From positions 124,001 to 188,000 of the forward strand of contig CAWZYM010000158.1 of the NCBI GenBank assembly GCA_963966185.1: a stretch of DNA of 64,000 bases. The letters are read 5' to 3'. Positions within the stretch are counted from its first letter, which is position 1. Every line of letters starts with the position of its first letter. A program made the position numbers and the translations under genes. Source of the DNA: Rhabditoides inermis. Taxonomy: Eukaryota; Nematoda; Chromadorea; Rhabditida; Rhabditidae. A model generated the notes under the pieces. That model saw nothing but the letters and a program-made list of their open reading frames with translations, searched no databases and was not told the DNA's origin. Below are positions 26,033 through 36,102 of this stretch, piece by piece.

Positions 26033-28093
26033 GTGGTGGTCGCTTAGTTCCGCGTGAGCTCTCTGTGGTGTCTGGATCTCTCTCGATCCGGTTCGCTGCC
26101 CCTCTGAAGCCTTTCCAGGGAGGACTTCTTTCTCGTGAATTTTCGAGTACCAGGAACTTTCCACGGCTAATCTAATAACGCGCGGTTCCACTTCGTTAAT
26201 TTAGCAGCGGGGGCCATATAAAAAGAACAGATCTTTGAAAGAGAGACGTGACTCAGAATTCTAAGAAAAACTCCTGTCTATGTGCAACATGCGACAATTT
26301 TTTTAGAGATTGCGATACAATACAATGGAAACAAAGAAGGCTAGCAACAGCGCCGTTATTATCATAGAAGAAGGGGTGGACGGCGAGCATTCTATTCAAA
26401 GCTTTGTCGCCTGCAGATTGAAAAGAAAAGTGTGCGGGAGATTGTTTCAGAAGACATGAACACACGTGTTCTGCGACAAACGTTTCATGACAAACTAATT
26501 CATGACTAATGAAATTCATGGGTTCACGAGCTAAATCGCGAACGATGAGTTCAGATACGTTACACTGTGATACAGTACGTTTCACTGTGATACGTTTCAG
26601 GCTCTGGGCAACCGTCACGTGGCGCTGCAGGGGAGGGGATTCCGGCCACAGTACTGGGAGACATTCGCGGGTGGGTCGGATAGCCTTTATTCCTTTGAAG
26701 CATTGTTAAATTAATTGAAAGCTATGGAAGTACACTACAGAACAACTTGACAATATACATCTTGTTGTATTTTTTTGTGTTCATACATTTATATAGAATT
26801 ATAAAGTCTGAAACAGTAAGTGAATCTCACCTTTTATTTCAGAATGCATGACACAGACGGCGGTGGAATGGGAGGCGCACCGACAACGACCAACCACCAG
26901 CGCGTGGAGGAATCTCGTGAGTTATTGTATATTATTATTGTTATTGTATTTTATTATATTGTTATTATATCACTTTATTGGTATGCGTTCAATATGTGTT
27001 CTCCTTCCGTTTTTTTCAGTGATTAGCACTTTTAGCCGTAGTGACGTTTTTCATATCAAAACTAGACCTCTTCTCTTCATAGTGTAAAGAAATAATAATG
27101 ATAATGGATAATAATGTTCCATAGACGTTAGAGAAAATACAATGCGTATTTGTATAGCCGTAGTAAAAACGTGAGCGAAAACATGACTGGGTACGATCAG
27201 CTGTTTTCACGGAAAATTTAATCATCCCTATATATTGCAGGTGTCTCAGATCATTGGTTTCATGCGACACGGATTCGACGAGGAAAACACGAGGAGGAGA
27301 CTCAACAGTGTCACGGTGAGTTGGTTGTTCTGCTTTTTCATATTTATTTGCTCATGCAGTTTCGTTAGAGTTATAATGTTATAAAAACTTGAATGAATAG
27401 ATGTGACATTTGTTGTTGTACTCAGACTCAAACTCACTGTTATTCACAGTGAGTTTGTAGCATTGAATTTGGTATGAATCGGTTGAAAATTTGGTCCAGC
27501 AGTGTTACTGCAGTTTGCTGGCCAAATTCATGTCGCACGTTTTTTCTCAAAACAAAGAAGATCACCGGGGATAACTTGCTTCACATGCTGTCAGTTGTCA
27601 ACTTGCTGTCAGTTCTAACCATTCAAAATTAGTGCGCCCTCAACGAACTTACCGTACTGTTTTCCTTGAATCTGTGATCTCCTCAGGTCTCGCACCACCA
27701 CCACCCCCACCACCGTGCGCGTCGCTCCTCCCACGTGCCCCCTCCCCCTCCCCGACCTGCCACCACACTCACCCGCAAGGCAGACAGTGTACATCACTAT
27801 CCACTATACATGATACAGGTACGCATACACCCTGCCCTACGAGTAGTAATGATTCTGTTGAGTGATCCATGTTGAGTGCTATATGGTATGCAAATGAATC
27901 AAGTAATAGTTGCGAGTTCGATTCGCTGACAGGTTTCCCCTTGCAGCAGCAGCACTGTTCGGTGTCTCCGTGCTCGGCCCCCTGTTCCGCCGCCTGCTCC
28001 CTCCTCCCCCACACTCCCTCCCAACACTCACTGGCAGAGTATGGATACCCACACGTATACGGACGGACCTACAGCGCCCGCTGCCCCATGTGA
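21454..28093 (+). CDS. Globin (GLB family) with acylation-type N-terminus and Pro/Cys-rich tail, 11 exons, 362 residues
   Basis: Exons: 21454-21544, 22351-22469, 23942-23991, 25144-25264, 25700-25824, 25904-25988, 26601-26670, 26843-26916, 27241-27315, 27687-27818, 27947-28093; phase is kept throughout. An orphan acceptor (21449-21451) lies two bases before the ATG. The globin fold starts near residue 108 with LSKRERMLIDVSWKKT (A helix) and continues with KIFLMVLTAQPDIKAIFGL, HAQVFTKSFEYVIKNLD (distal side), LGNRHV...GFRPQYWETF (the His is the likely proximal haem ligand) and AVEWEAHRQRPTTSAWRNL...FMRHGFDEE (H helix). The N-terminus MGAEGSKC fits N-myristoylation (Gly2, Ser6) with palmitoylation at Cys8, as in some membrane-bound nematode globins. 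After the globin come a His/Pro/Arg-rich segment and a Cys/Pro/Tyr tail of about 90 residues. Intron 2 carries a LINE remnant. The globin call is firm; sensing, redox or oxygen roles are inference. Confidence 0.88.
22615..23700 (-). mobile_element. 5'-truncated RTE-like non-LTR retrotransposon (LINE) in globin intron 2
   Basis: On the minus strand a reverse-transcriptase frame (about 23658 down to 23215) has VERGVKQGCLLSPVLFN, RYADDIVLFA, GLLINTEKT and FKYLGRRLS. A one-base shift near 23215 leads to a second frame (to 22692) with AVYHTHVLPLFLYRSESW, ELRRRTRLKDIVEKAAKRKW and GRPYKRWQDEF, the connection/C-terminal part seen in RTE-type elements. The frameshift and missing N-terminal half, including the endonuclease, make it dead. 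The 3' side ends in an (AAAT)n-like tail (seen as TTTATTTATTTATTT near 22620). It lies antisense to the globin gene. Confidence 0.88.
24273..24345 (+). ncRNA. tRNA-like A-box/B-box sequence (tRNA relic or SINE), in globin intron 3
   Basis: GTGGCTCAGTGCATAAGCGC resembles a tRNA A-box/D-arm, and GGGTTCTATCCCG 24 bases further resembles a T-arm/B-box. The acceptor and anticodon stems do not close properly, so it is not a good functional tRNA. It may be a decayed tRNA or tRNA-derived SINE head. Confidence 0.3.
24676..24743 (+). repeat. CT microsatellite in globin intron 3
   Basis: Perfect CT repeat of about 66 bp. Further tracts flank globin exon 6, at 25829-25885 (CT) and 26000-26031 (GA). Confidence 0.97.
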
Positions 28094-28394
28094 GCGAGTG
28101 GTCCCCTTAGGAACAAAACATATCGAGTGACCAGGACTGGTGTGTGTGATTGCTGGGTGCTGATTGCGGAAAAGCATGGCCAATGAAATTATTCGTGAAA
28201 AAATTTTGTTTCAACGAAAGGTATATGTTGTATCGAGATATTTGTATATTTTGTGCATTAAATTGTATAAATTTATTTTTTGTTATGAATCTTTTTTGTC
28301 TTCTGCAGGAAGATCGAATTTACATGATTGTTTGCCTGTTTATACAAGGCGCCGTTTCTTGAGTCAGTCATTTCCTCTGTTTCGCAGTACAAGA
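28094..28394 (+). other. Short spacer between globin and membrane-protein gene
   Basis: About 300 bp between the globin stop and the next ATG. It contains acceptor-like sites at 28306-28308 (CTGCAG) and 28385-28387 (CGCAG), the latter eight bases before the ATG. The spacing would fit an operon with downstream trans-splicing. Confidence 0.5.
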
Positions 28395-29107
28395 ATGGAC
28401 GCGAGATTCGTCCTTCTATTCCTCCTCGTCTTCCCTCCGTCCACGGAATCACACGATCACTATGGCAGGTCTTCTTCTCTCCATGTTTCTCCATCCCCTC
28501 CCTTCCAGCTAACCGACTGTTCGCCACAGCCAAACGTAGCGAGATCAACACCACACTAGTCAACTGCTTCCATGGAGTCAAGGGTGCGGTTCTCTCTCTC
28601 TCTCTCTCTCTCTCAATCGTACCAACCCTATCTGAATTATGTTCGATCGTACCAACCCTATCTGAATTATGTTCGATCGTACCAACCCTATCTGAATTAT
28701 GTTCGATCGTACCAACCCTATCTGATCGTACCAACCCTATCTGAGTTATGATCGATTGATGATCGATCGTTATCAGATGCCCTGATCGAAAAGACATCAT
28801 CTGTCACCTATGAGTCAATCCGCACCTCGACTGGGGACCATCTCTTCTCCTACGTTCCACGGGTGATCGACAAGGGACCACATGGAAACGAGACCCGTTG
28901 GTACGAGACGTGTACTATGGACGTCGATGGGGACAACGTCACGTGAGTCTGTCCATCGATAATCAATCGATACTCGATCGATCGCAGGTACTCTCACGGG
29001 GCGTGCGACCACGGGGAGGCGTTTCGGGTGTGTGGGGTGTCGGCAGAGACGGGCAGGATTCGCTGCTGCTCCCATGTCCCGACGGCACTCACTGGAATGG
29101 TACGAGA

Positions 29108-29149
<42 letters not shown>

Positions 29150-30050
29150 ATCTCTCTCTCTCTCTCCCTCTCTCTTTCTCTCACTCGTGATTTCGGGGTT
29201 TCTGCGTGCAAAGTCCAAAATGTGTTCTGCGATTCGCGAAAGCGTTGGTAAGAGATCGCGCGTCATTTCGAGAATTTTTCAATTCAAACGCGGTCTCCTC
29301 ATTTCTTTCATCACTTGGGTACTTGGATGAGTAATGCAAAAAGAGAGAAATCAAGGTAAATTGATGACATACATTACCAACGATCACCGATTCAACTCGC
29401 CAGTACTAAACACTTCTCTCTTTCTCTCTCTCTCTCTCTCTTTCCCTCTCTGCATCGGAGAGCTTACCTTTAGATCACCGAACTTCTCATCACCTACCAG
29501 GGTCTCGCCGCCATACCAGTCGGACAAAGTAATCTTCGTTTATTTACTTTCTCTCATTCCAACCTTCCCAGAACTGAACACTTCCCTCGGAGTTCCGTGT
29601 GCGAATACCATCTACGGTCCGCGCAACGACGACGGCTATTGGATGACGGATGTGGGTAGCGATTATCGATTGACTATCGATTGATTTCCAGGCGACCTAC
29701 TCTGACGCGCACTGGGTCGACAAGAAGCCCTTTGTGCATGAGTCCATTTCGATTGTGTGCGAAGCTGATGAGGTGATTTTTTTGTTATAAGTAATTAAAT
29801 TATTATAATATTTTTGTAGGAATGTGGGATGCGCGCGCTGCGAAATGACTCGATCTTTGAGTTCAGCTGCTTTCAACGGAGGTGAGTTGATAGAACAGTA
29901 CAGTGGAAGACTGATGGGACTATTGTCAGGATGCATGAGACGATGTCTCCCCGGTGTCGACCCGACGGCCGGCCACACTGCGAGTTTCGAACACTCGCCG
30001 AAGCGGTGAGGACTCTCTCTCCCTCTCCCTCTCTCTCCTCTCCCCCTCTC

Positions 30051-30133
<83 letters not shown>

Positions 30134-31581
30134 TTCTCTCTTTCTCTCTCTCTTTCTCTCTTTCTCTTTCTCTTCTAACGGTCAAGGGAAGAGTACTGTG
30201 AACAAGCGAGCCGTGATTCTGAATGTATATTAATATAGGGTATCCCCCATTTTCACGGTACGCTATTATCTCGGTCGATCCAGACACGAACCAGACAATG
30301 AGAAAATGACGTCGAAAAGAGGCACTTTCTAATGTTTTTGAGTTCAATTGAGCACTTCCCGAAAGAAAATCAGAAATATCGAGCCGACAATCTGTAGAAC
30401 ACAGAGGCTCAATCTCACGAAGTTTGAAATTTTCGGTTGAGTTTGAACAAAGTTATTAAACAAACACTGAATCACCTATTGAAGCTATGCATTTTTGAGG
30501 TTTTTTTTTATGATTTATAAATTCTTGAGAAGCGCTATCAACAAAAGCGAGCCAACAATCGTTAACGACTAGTGACAGCCTGCCTCTGTCAAAAGGACAA
30601 AAAATAGACTCTCCGGAAAGTGCTCCGATCTGCTTCATTTGACTTGCAAATAATCCTCATGTCCCTAAAATCAGACGCCGCGCGCGAGTTGCGCGATCGA
30701 ATTATCTCGCGCGGTCCAATAGCGCGATGTAATGCGATGAAATGTTGTCTGGAAAATATGCGACAAGTGAACAAGCGTACCTTGAACGGGGGGAAATACC
30801 CTATATGCTCCCTATTTCAGTACGACCAGTCTGCCACGTTCGAAGACTGCTGCTGCTACGGGCCATACTGCAATATTCGAGTACGTATGTTTCCTCTTTC
30901 CGATTCACGATGACTTTTCAGATATTTCTCGATAAAATCATCCCGGCGCTAGTCTCTGACAAATACCACGCCGTCAAGAAACCGCCTCCTCCCAGATGTA
31001 AATCATTTTGTTTCCGTACATCTCCAAGTTTTCGTTAACTTTTTTTCAGCACCGCCTCCTAAACGTGAATCGAAACTCATCCGAGAGTACAATAGGAAGT
31101 ACGCGTGGGGATACGACACGGACCAGTTTGTGCGAAAGGAGATAGGTACGGTAATGGTGGGAGTACTGTATCTACCGTATACCTAGGCCCGTACCTCGTC
31201 GCCGTCTTTGCTGTCTACACTGCATTCGTCTGCTGGCTGTATAGGAAGACTGATCCCGTCACGAGACAGGCCAAAAAGGAGGTATCCATCACTCAGCTAC
31301 AAGTTTACTTGATTATCGATTGATTATCGATTGATTGAGGCTGAAGAGGAGTTGGAGCGTCTGCTTGCCTCGGGTGCACTCACACCAGACGGGGAGTTCG
31401 TAGACAAGGAGTACTCTGCCCGTGGACGAAACACACAGGAGAGCATGCAGGTAAGCATTGATTCATTGATTTGTTATTGATTTATCGATTTGCAGGATCG
31501 CGGCAAGCGGAGTGCGGAGAAGGCGGAGGCGTTTGAGCCGCAGTGGACGGTTAGACAGAGGGAGGAGAGAAAAAAAGAGAA

Positions 31582-31613
<32 letters not shown>

Positions 31614-33018
31614 AGGGAGAGAGAGAGGGAGAGAGAGGAAGAGAGACAAAGAGAGAGAGGGAGAGAGACAGAGGGAGAAGGAGAGAGAGAGAGAGAGAGA
31701 ATCTCTTTCAGATCAACGGACTGGCTGCCTCCAGTCGCACCGGTACCCCGGTTGGCACACCTACTGGTACCAGTCCGAGTCGCACGCCCACAAGTGGCAC
31801 ACCCACTATCGGTTAGACTCCCTCTCCCCCTCCCTCTCCCTCGGTCTCCCTATCTCTCTCTATCCCTCTCTCTCTATTCCTCTCTCTCTCTCTCTCTCTT
31901 TTCTATCTATATTTTCAGGCACTCCCAGAGCTAGAACGCCACTCACTTCAAGAAGGGGAGATGTCCTCCAGGTACTTGGGTACTGTAGTAAATTATACGG
32001 TAGCATTGACTACTGTAGGTTGGCGGTCTCGGTGACACACCGCGCGCTCGAACTCCCATCGGCAGCATGTCACCTGCCAATTCCAAGGTGAGGATCCGAG
32101 AGGGAGAAGAGGGGAGAGAGAGAGAGAGAGAGAGATCTTTACAGAGCAAGGAAGTGCTTGGACTTCCGGGCAATTCTTCTCGCCAGAAGGCGTCTCGAGA
32201 ATCTCACGAGAGTGGGGCAAAGCCGCTAACTCCATCTAAAGATGTGAGTGGAAAATTAAACATAAAACATAGAAAGAAATAACTCAACGACTTTTTTCAG
32301 AGCCGCGAGAGCAAGAGAGGATCTAAGCCAGTGACACCTGATAAGTCGGGGAAGAAATCATCAGAGGTGAGAGAAAGGGGGGGAGAGAGAGAGAGAGAGA
32401 GAACGAGAGAGAGAGAGAGAGACGCTTTCATGCAGAGGTGTTCCCTGGAAGGCCACAAGCCCTCCACACCCTTTTCCTCCCGACGACACAGGACCCGGGA
32501 GAGAGGACTAAGGAGCAGCGACGGATACAGGGTCGTCAAGGTAAGGTATACTGTAGGTCGACGCGAAATACTGTAATACTATTACCTTTTTCAGAGTAAG
32601 GAAAAGGCGACGACTCCCGTAAAGGCATCACTGGAAAAGCCGGTGAGTAGTGTAGGGTACTGTATTTTTGAATTATTGATTCGTTCCATTCAGAGCAAGG
32701 AAGTGGCTGGTACTGTCAAGGGTTCTATGGAAAAGCCGGTTAGTAGTTAGTAGTGATGTAAGATACTGTATATTGAAGTATTCCTTACTCAGAGTAATGA
32801 AACGGCTGGTACTTCCATGAAGGGATCACTGGAAAAGCCGGTGTTTTGCGTTGTAGATTACTATGTATTGTAGATTACTTATTACTTACTTTCAGAGTAA
32901 GGAAGTGGCTGGTACTGTCAAGGGATCGGTGGAAAAGCAGTCTGTGGAGTGGCTGGAGGGAGAGAAGACTGGCAGGCCGCCAACTGATAACAGCCAGGGG
33001 AGGAGGTTCTACAAGTAG
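28395..33018 (+). CDS. Single-pass membrane protein, cysteine-rich ectodomain and micro-exon-repeat tail (unrecognised family), about 665 residues
   Basis: Exons: 28395-28468, 28540-28583 (uncertain acceptor), 28777-28942, 28988-29099, 29474-29528, 29572-29651, 29692-29772, 29820-29881, 29930-30005, 30821-30880, 30922-30997, 31050-31145, 31187-31281, 31340-31450, 31496-31549, 31712-31811, 31919-31971, 32019-32087, 32145-32243, 32301-32366, 32436-32540, 32595-32642, 32694-32738, 32793-32840, 32896-33018. A signal peptide (MDARFVLLFLLVFPPSTES) leads an ectodomain with two Cys-rich stretches, one ending RCCSHVP and one ending EDCCCYGPYCN. The CC....CN ending recalls three-finger/activin-receptor-like folds, but I cannot name a family. 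N-glycosylation sites (for example NETR) occur. A transmembrane helix (YLVAVFAVYTAFVCWLY) follows near residue 330. The cytoplasmic part is Ser/Thr/Lys/Arg-rich with TPRARTP motifs and ends in four repeats of SKEVAGTVKGSxEKP type, each on its own exon. No kinase or other catalytic domain is visible. Confidence 0.7.
28616..28745 (+). repeat. 30-bp minisatellite in intron 2 of membrane-protein gene
   Basis: CGTACCAACCCTATCTGAAT recurs with period 30, about 4.5 copies, the last two shortened. It is preceded by a CT tract (28589-28612). Confidence 0.95.
30010..30175 (+). repeat. CT-rich microsatellite in membrane-protein gene
   Basis: About 165 bp of CT/CTTT repeats starting directly at the 5' splice site after exon 9. 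Similar tracts follow exon 4 (29107-29182), exon 15 (31555-31700), exon 18 (32098-32136) and exon 20 (32376-32422). Confidence 0.95.
30234..30806. mobile_element. MITE copy 1 (about 570 bp), intron 9 of membrane-protein gene
   Basis: The ends are inverted: TATAGGGTATCCCCC on the left and GGGGGGAAATACCCTATA on the right. It has no coding capacity. An inverted, diverged copy of the same element lies at about 53970-54560; shared blocks include CGATC-rich GCGCG sequence and TTTGCAAGT/ATGAAGCAGA. The right end abuts the acceptor of exon 10. Confidence 0.75.
32595..33018 (+). repeat. Tandem array of duplicated micro-exons 22-25
   Basis: Four exons of 48, 45, 48 and 123 nt start at 32595, 32694, 32793 and 32896, a period of about 100 bp. 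All are in phase 0. The first three encode SKEKATTPVKASLEKP, SKEVAGTVKGSMEKP and SNETAGTSMKGSLEKP; the last begins SKEVAGTVKGSVEKQ and runs to the stop. Introns between them are about 50-55 bp and also similar. This is a recent exon-intron tandem duplication. Confidence 0.9.
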
Positions 33019-33711
33019 ATCGGCCCCTTTTACATCAGCCCCGTCACTTATAACATTTTACATAAGGTGTTAATGCGTTATATTACATTAGGTGTTAAAG
33101 CGTTCTTGTTGTTTGTAAAGTATTAGACCCTTGTTTTATCACTTATCACTTTCAAATTCATGGTCAAGCAGTAATGTTATGTATGTGTGTGTCGTTTCAC
33201 TTGTGAGGATAAAGAGTGTTCGAAAAGTGCTTCAGCCTTGAAAGTGAAATGACCGTGAAAGGAGAAGATTCGCAGTCTAATGATTGAGGGTAGTGTTTTT
33301 ATAAAAGTTTGCGCGACCTTGGCTGGTTTTTGCAAGCCTCTCACTCTCCTTTGCAAAAAAATCTACTGCAATGACAAAGTAGGAGTTGAATCTGTCTATA
33401 AAGTCATAGTCCCTCGATGTTCGCTCAAACATCTAATCATATCATTGCAACATCTTATCGCTCTCCTATCATCTAACACTAAAAGTAAATACATTCAAAA
33501 CTTTACTTCTACAAGTATACTTGTAACTCTTTCTACAAACCGTTTCGAAATCCGTGGATTGTGCCGTGGCAACAATTCGCTGGGATCGCGCAAAACGCAG
33601 AAAGAAAGCAACAAAAAGGGGGTTTGGCATAAAAAGGCGGTAAAAAAACGACTAGCGCGGCCCGGCACCGGCGCGCGTTTTTCAAGCGGTGCGACCAGGG
33701 GGCGCCGCGCG

Positions 33712-33775
<64 letters not shown>

Positions 33776-34347
33776 AGGGGGAATGACCACTGCGAGACGG
33801 GATACACAACTGCCACTGCTGCCATCCGCAAGACGTGGTGACCTGATTTTCATGTTGTGACGATTTGTTGATCTTTCTTATCAGCTATCACTCTCTGTTC
33901 AGTAGCGAGAGTGTTGTGACCGCAAAACATTGTTAGTTTCACACTTTCATTTCAATTGTGTAGTGCCATAGTCCTCATCCTTCCACCTCATCCGCTACAT
34001 TTACCTTTCATTTCAAGTTTCGCGAAGTCACTCTTTCGTAACATTTTCACCTATCAAGATTCTGCTCGTAATGTCCTCCCATGGTAGATCAGAAAAAAAT
34101 CCATGGTCGATCTTTGTTGGCATACAGTGAAATCTCCGATCCTCATTCGTCCTTCATCCCTTCCTTCCCACATACTCTCTGCCTGCGCCTCCCGTTTTTT
34201 CGAGCACTTTTTGCTTCTCGCAAAAACTGTGAGCCCACGTAAAAACTGCGTGCAGCGCGCTCTTTTTTTGGTCTTTTTGCATGGGGGGCGGAGCGACCGA
34301 TCGGCCGGCAGCCAACGCACAACCATCGCTCTGCCACAGAACACTCG

Positions 34348-34407
<60 letters not shown>

Positions 34408-35282
34408 CCGTCATGATTTTGCTCTTGCAGGTAACACCTATGTAGCCGGGGCGTAGCCAATCCCTCCCTTCCTTTGTATGTAAGACCAATAAGGTGGGTG
34501 GTGGTCAAATGGATACGTTTCACGTTGTGTGTAAACACAGAAGAACGTTTGATTATTAATTAATGTTTTTAAAAAGAGTAATAATATGAATATAAAATGT
34601 GATTCAGGTCACCTTCTCTCTTCCTGTGATGGCCATCCGAGCTTCTTCTCTCCTCCGCGAGCCCCCTCTCCCCCCGTGTATCGTTCCGACCGGAGCGCAG
34701 TGTCCAGCTTCGTGGGTGGTCCCCCACCCTGGGTGGTCCCTTCGCGGGTGGTCCCGCGTTCTCAGTAGGCGATCGTCGTTCCGTCGTCTAACGGCATTCC
34801 CTCTCTCCCTCGCAGGAGCACCACTAGCTTAGTCCCAAAGAACGCCGCGTCAGTCTAGTGACACGCGGTACTGTAGATAAATTGGACTACTGTAGTTAGT
34901 ATTACTGTATCGATTGGCATGCAATGCCCGTTAAACCCTGCCCGGAGGCTCGTCTGCTCTGGCTCTAAGCCGCGTCGCCGCCTCCCCTCCATACTTGTTG
35001 TGTGTAACGTGTTTGCTATACGGTTTCGCTGCCCCACCACATTACTCTTTAGTGTTGAATAAATAACGGTTTTAGGAATGCGTTACGCATTTTTTTTCGC
35101 GTGTGTGTTTTTTTTAAATACCATTCAAAAAGCAGAGTCGAAAATGAAACGTTTATGAAACGTACAAAACATGGTAAATACAGTATATACATGATACAAC
35201 TTGTCTTCTCCTCCTCCCTTTCTCCCTCCCTCCCTCTCTCTTCTACCCTCTCTCCCTCCCTCCCACCCTCCTTCCCCCTCTC
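33019..35282. other. Intergenic region between the membrane-protein and MSP-domain genes (convergent)
   Basis: About 2.3 kb. It holds a (GA)28-like tract at 33717-33772, a (GTT)20 tract at 34346-34404 and a TC-rich stretch at 35206-35285. A possible two-exon small ORF at 34608-34832 is noted among the findings but not called as a gene. The two flanking genes converge here; I see no clear poly(A) signal for either. Confidence 0.6.
34346..34404 (+). repeat. GTT trinucleotide microsatellite
   Basis: About 20 perfect GTT units; the only long trinucleotide repeat in the window. Confidence 0.97.
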
Positions 35283-36062
35283 TCACTTGCCAGCCCTCCT
35301 GAGCAGTCCCTCTATGCCCTCCGCCGCCGCGCCCCTCCCCCTCCCCCCTTGCTCCATCTGCAGCTGCTTCAGTCGCTCCACCATTCTCGCTGTCACTGCT
35401 TCCTGAGAGAGGGGGAGAAATTAGTATGTAATGATCACTGTATTTAGACGTACAACATGTATCTTATGATAAGCAATCTAGTTTCACTTTCGATATAACC
35501 AAAAAATATTCTTGGGTACGTTCCACCGTCCACGTATATATTGATATTCTAAGTATGTGGTAATCGATGATAAAAGACGGTTAGAGCTATAAGAGTGATA
35601 AAGAAATAAATGTTCCTCTTTCTTCTCTCTACCATGGGTATGATCGCATCCATTGCCACATTTATAGATAGCTATAATTACGTAGATATCGCATATCGAA
35701 AATCTTTGATTTTTTGATGACTTGTGTGGCACGTTCTGAAATGAGACCAGATGCCTTATGAGCAAATGCTGGCCCGGAAAGCGGGAACCACAGAAAGTAG
35801 AGAGGAAGCACAAAAGGGAGGCAGTGTGATACCTTGTCGACGAGCTTGTCTATGGCGTCGAAACTCGCTCGATCGAAGCCCGCACTCCGACTTCTTGTCG
35901 AACACACAGAACGACGACCGTGGTCCTTCGTCTGAAAGAGAGGGCTGTGCTCGTCTCCTTCGGCGTGCTCCGTGGATTCTCATGATGGAAGGAGAAAGGG
36001 ACAAAGAAAGGCAGGCGAGAGGGAGAGAAGGAGGGAGGCAGGCAGGAAGAGGAAGAGGAAGA

Positions 36063-36102
<40 letters not shown>

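Noticed and set aside
29697..30347. 216-codon minus-strand ORF
   Set aside because: It runs through a GA microsatellite and opposite real exons of the membrane-protein gene.
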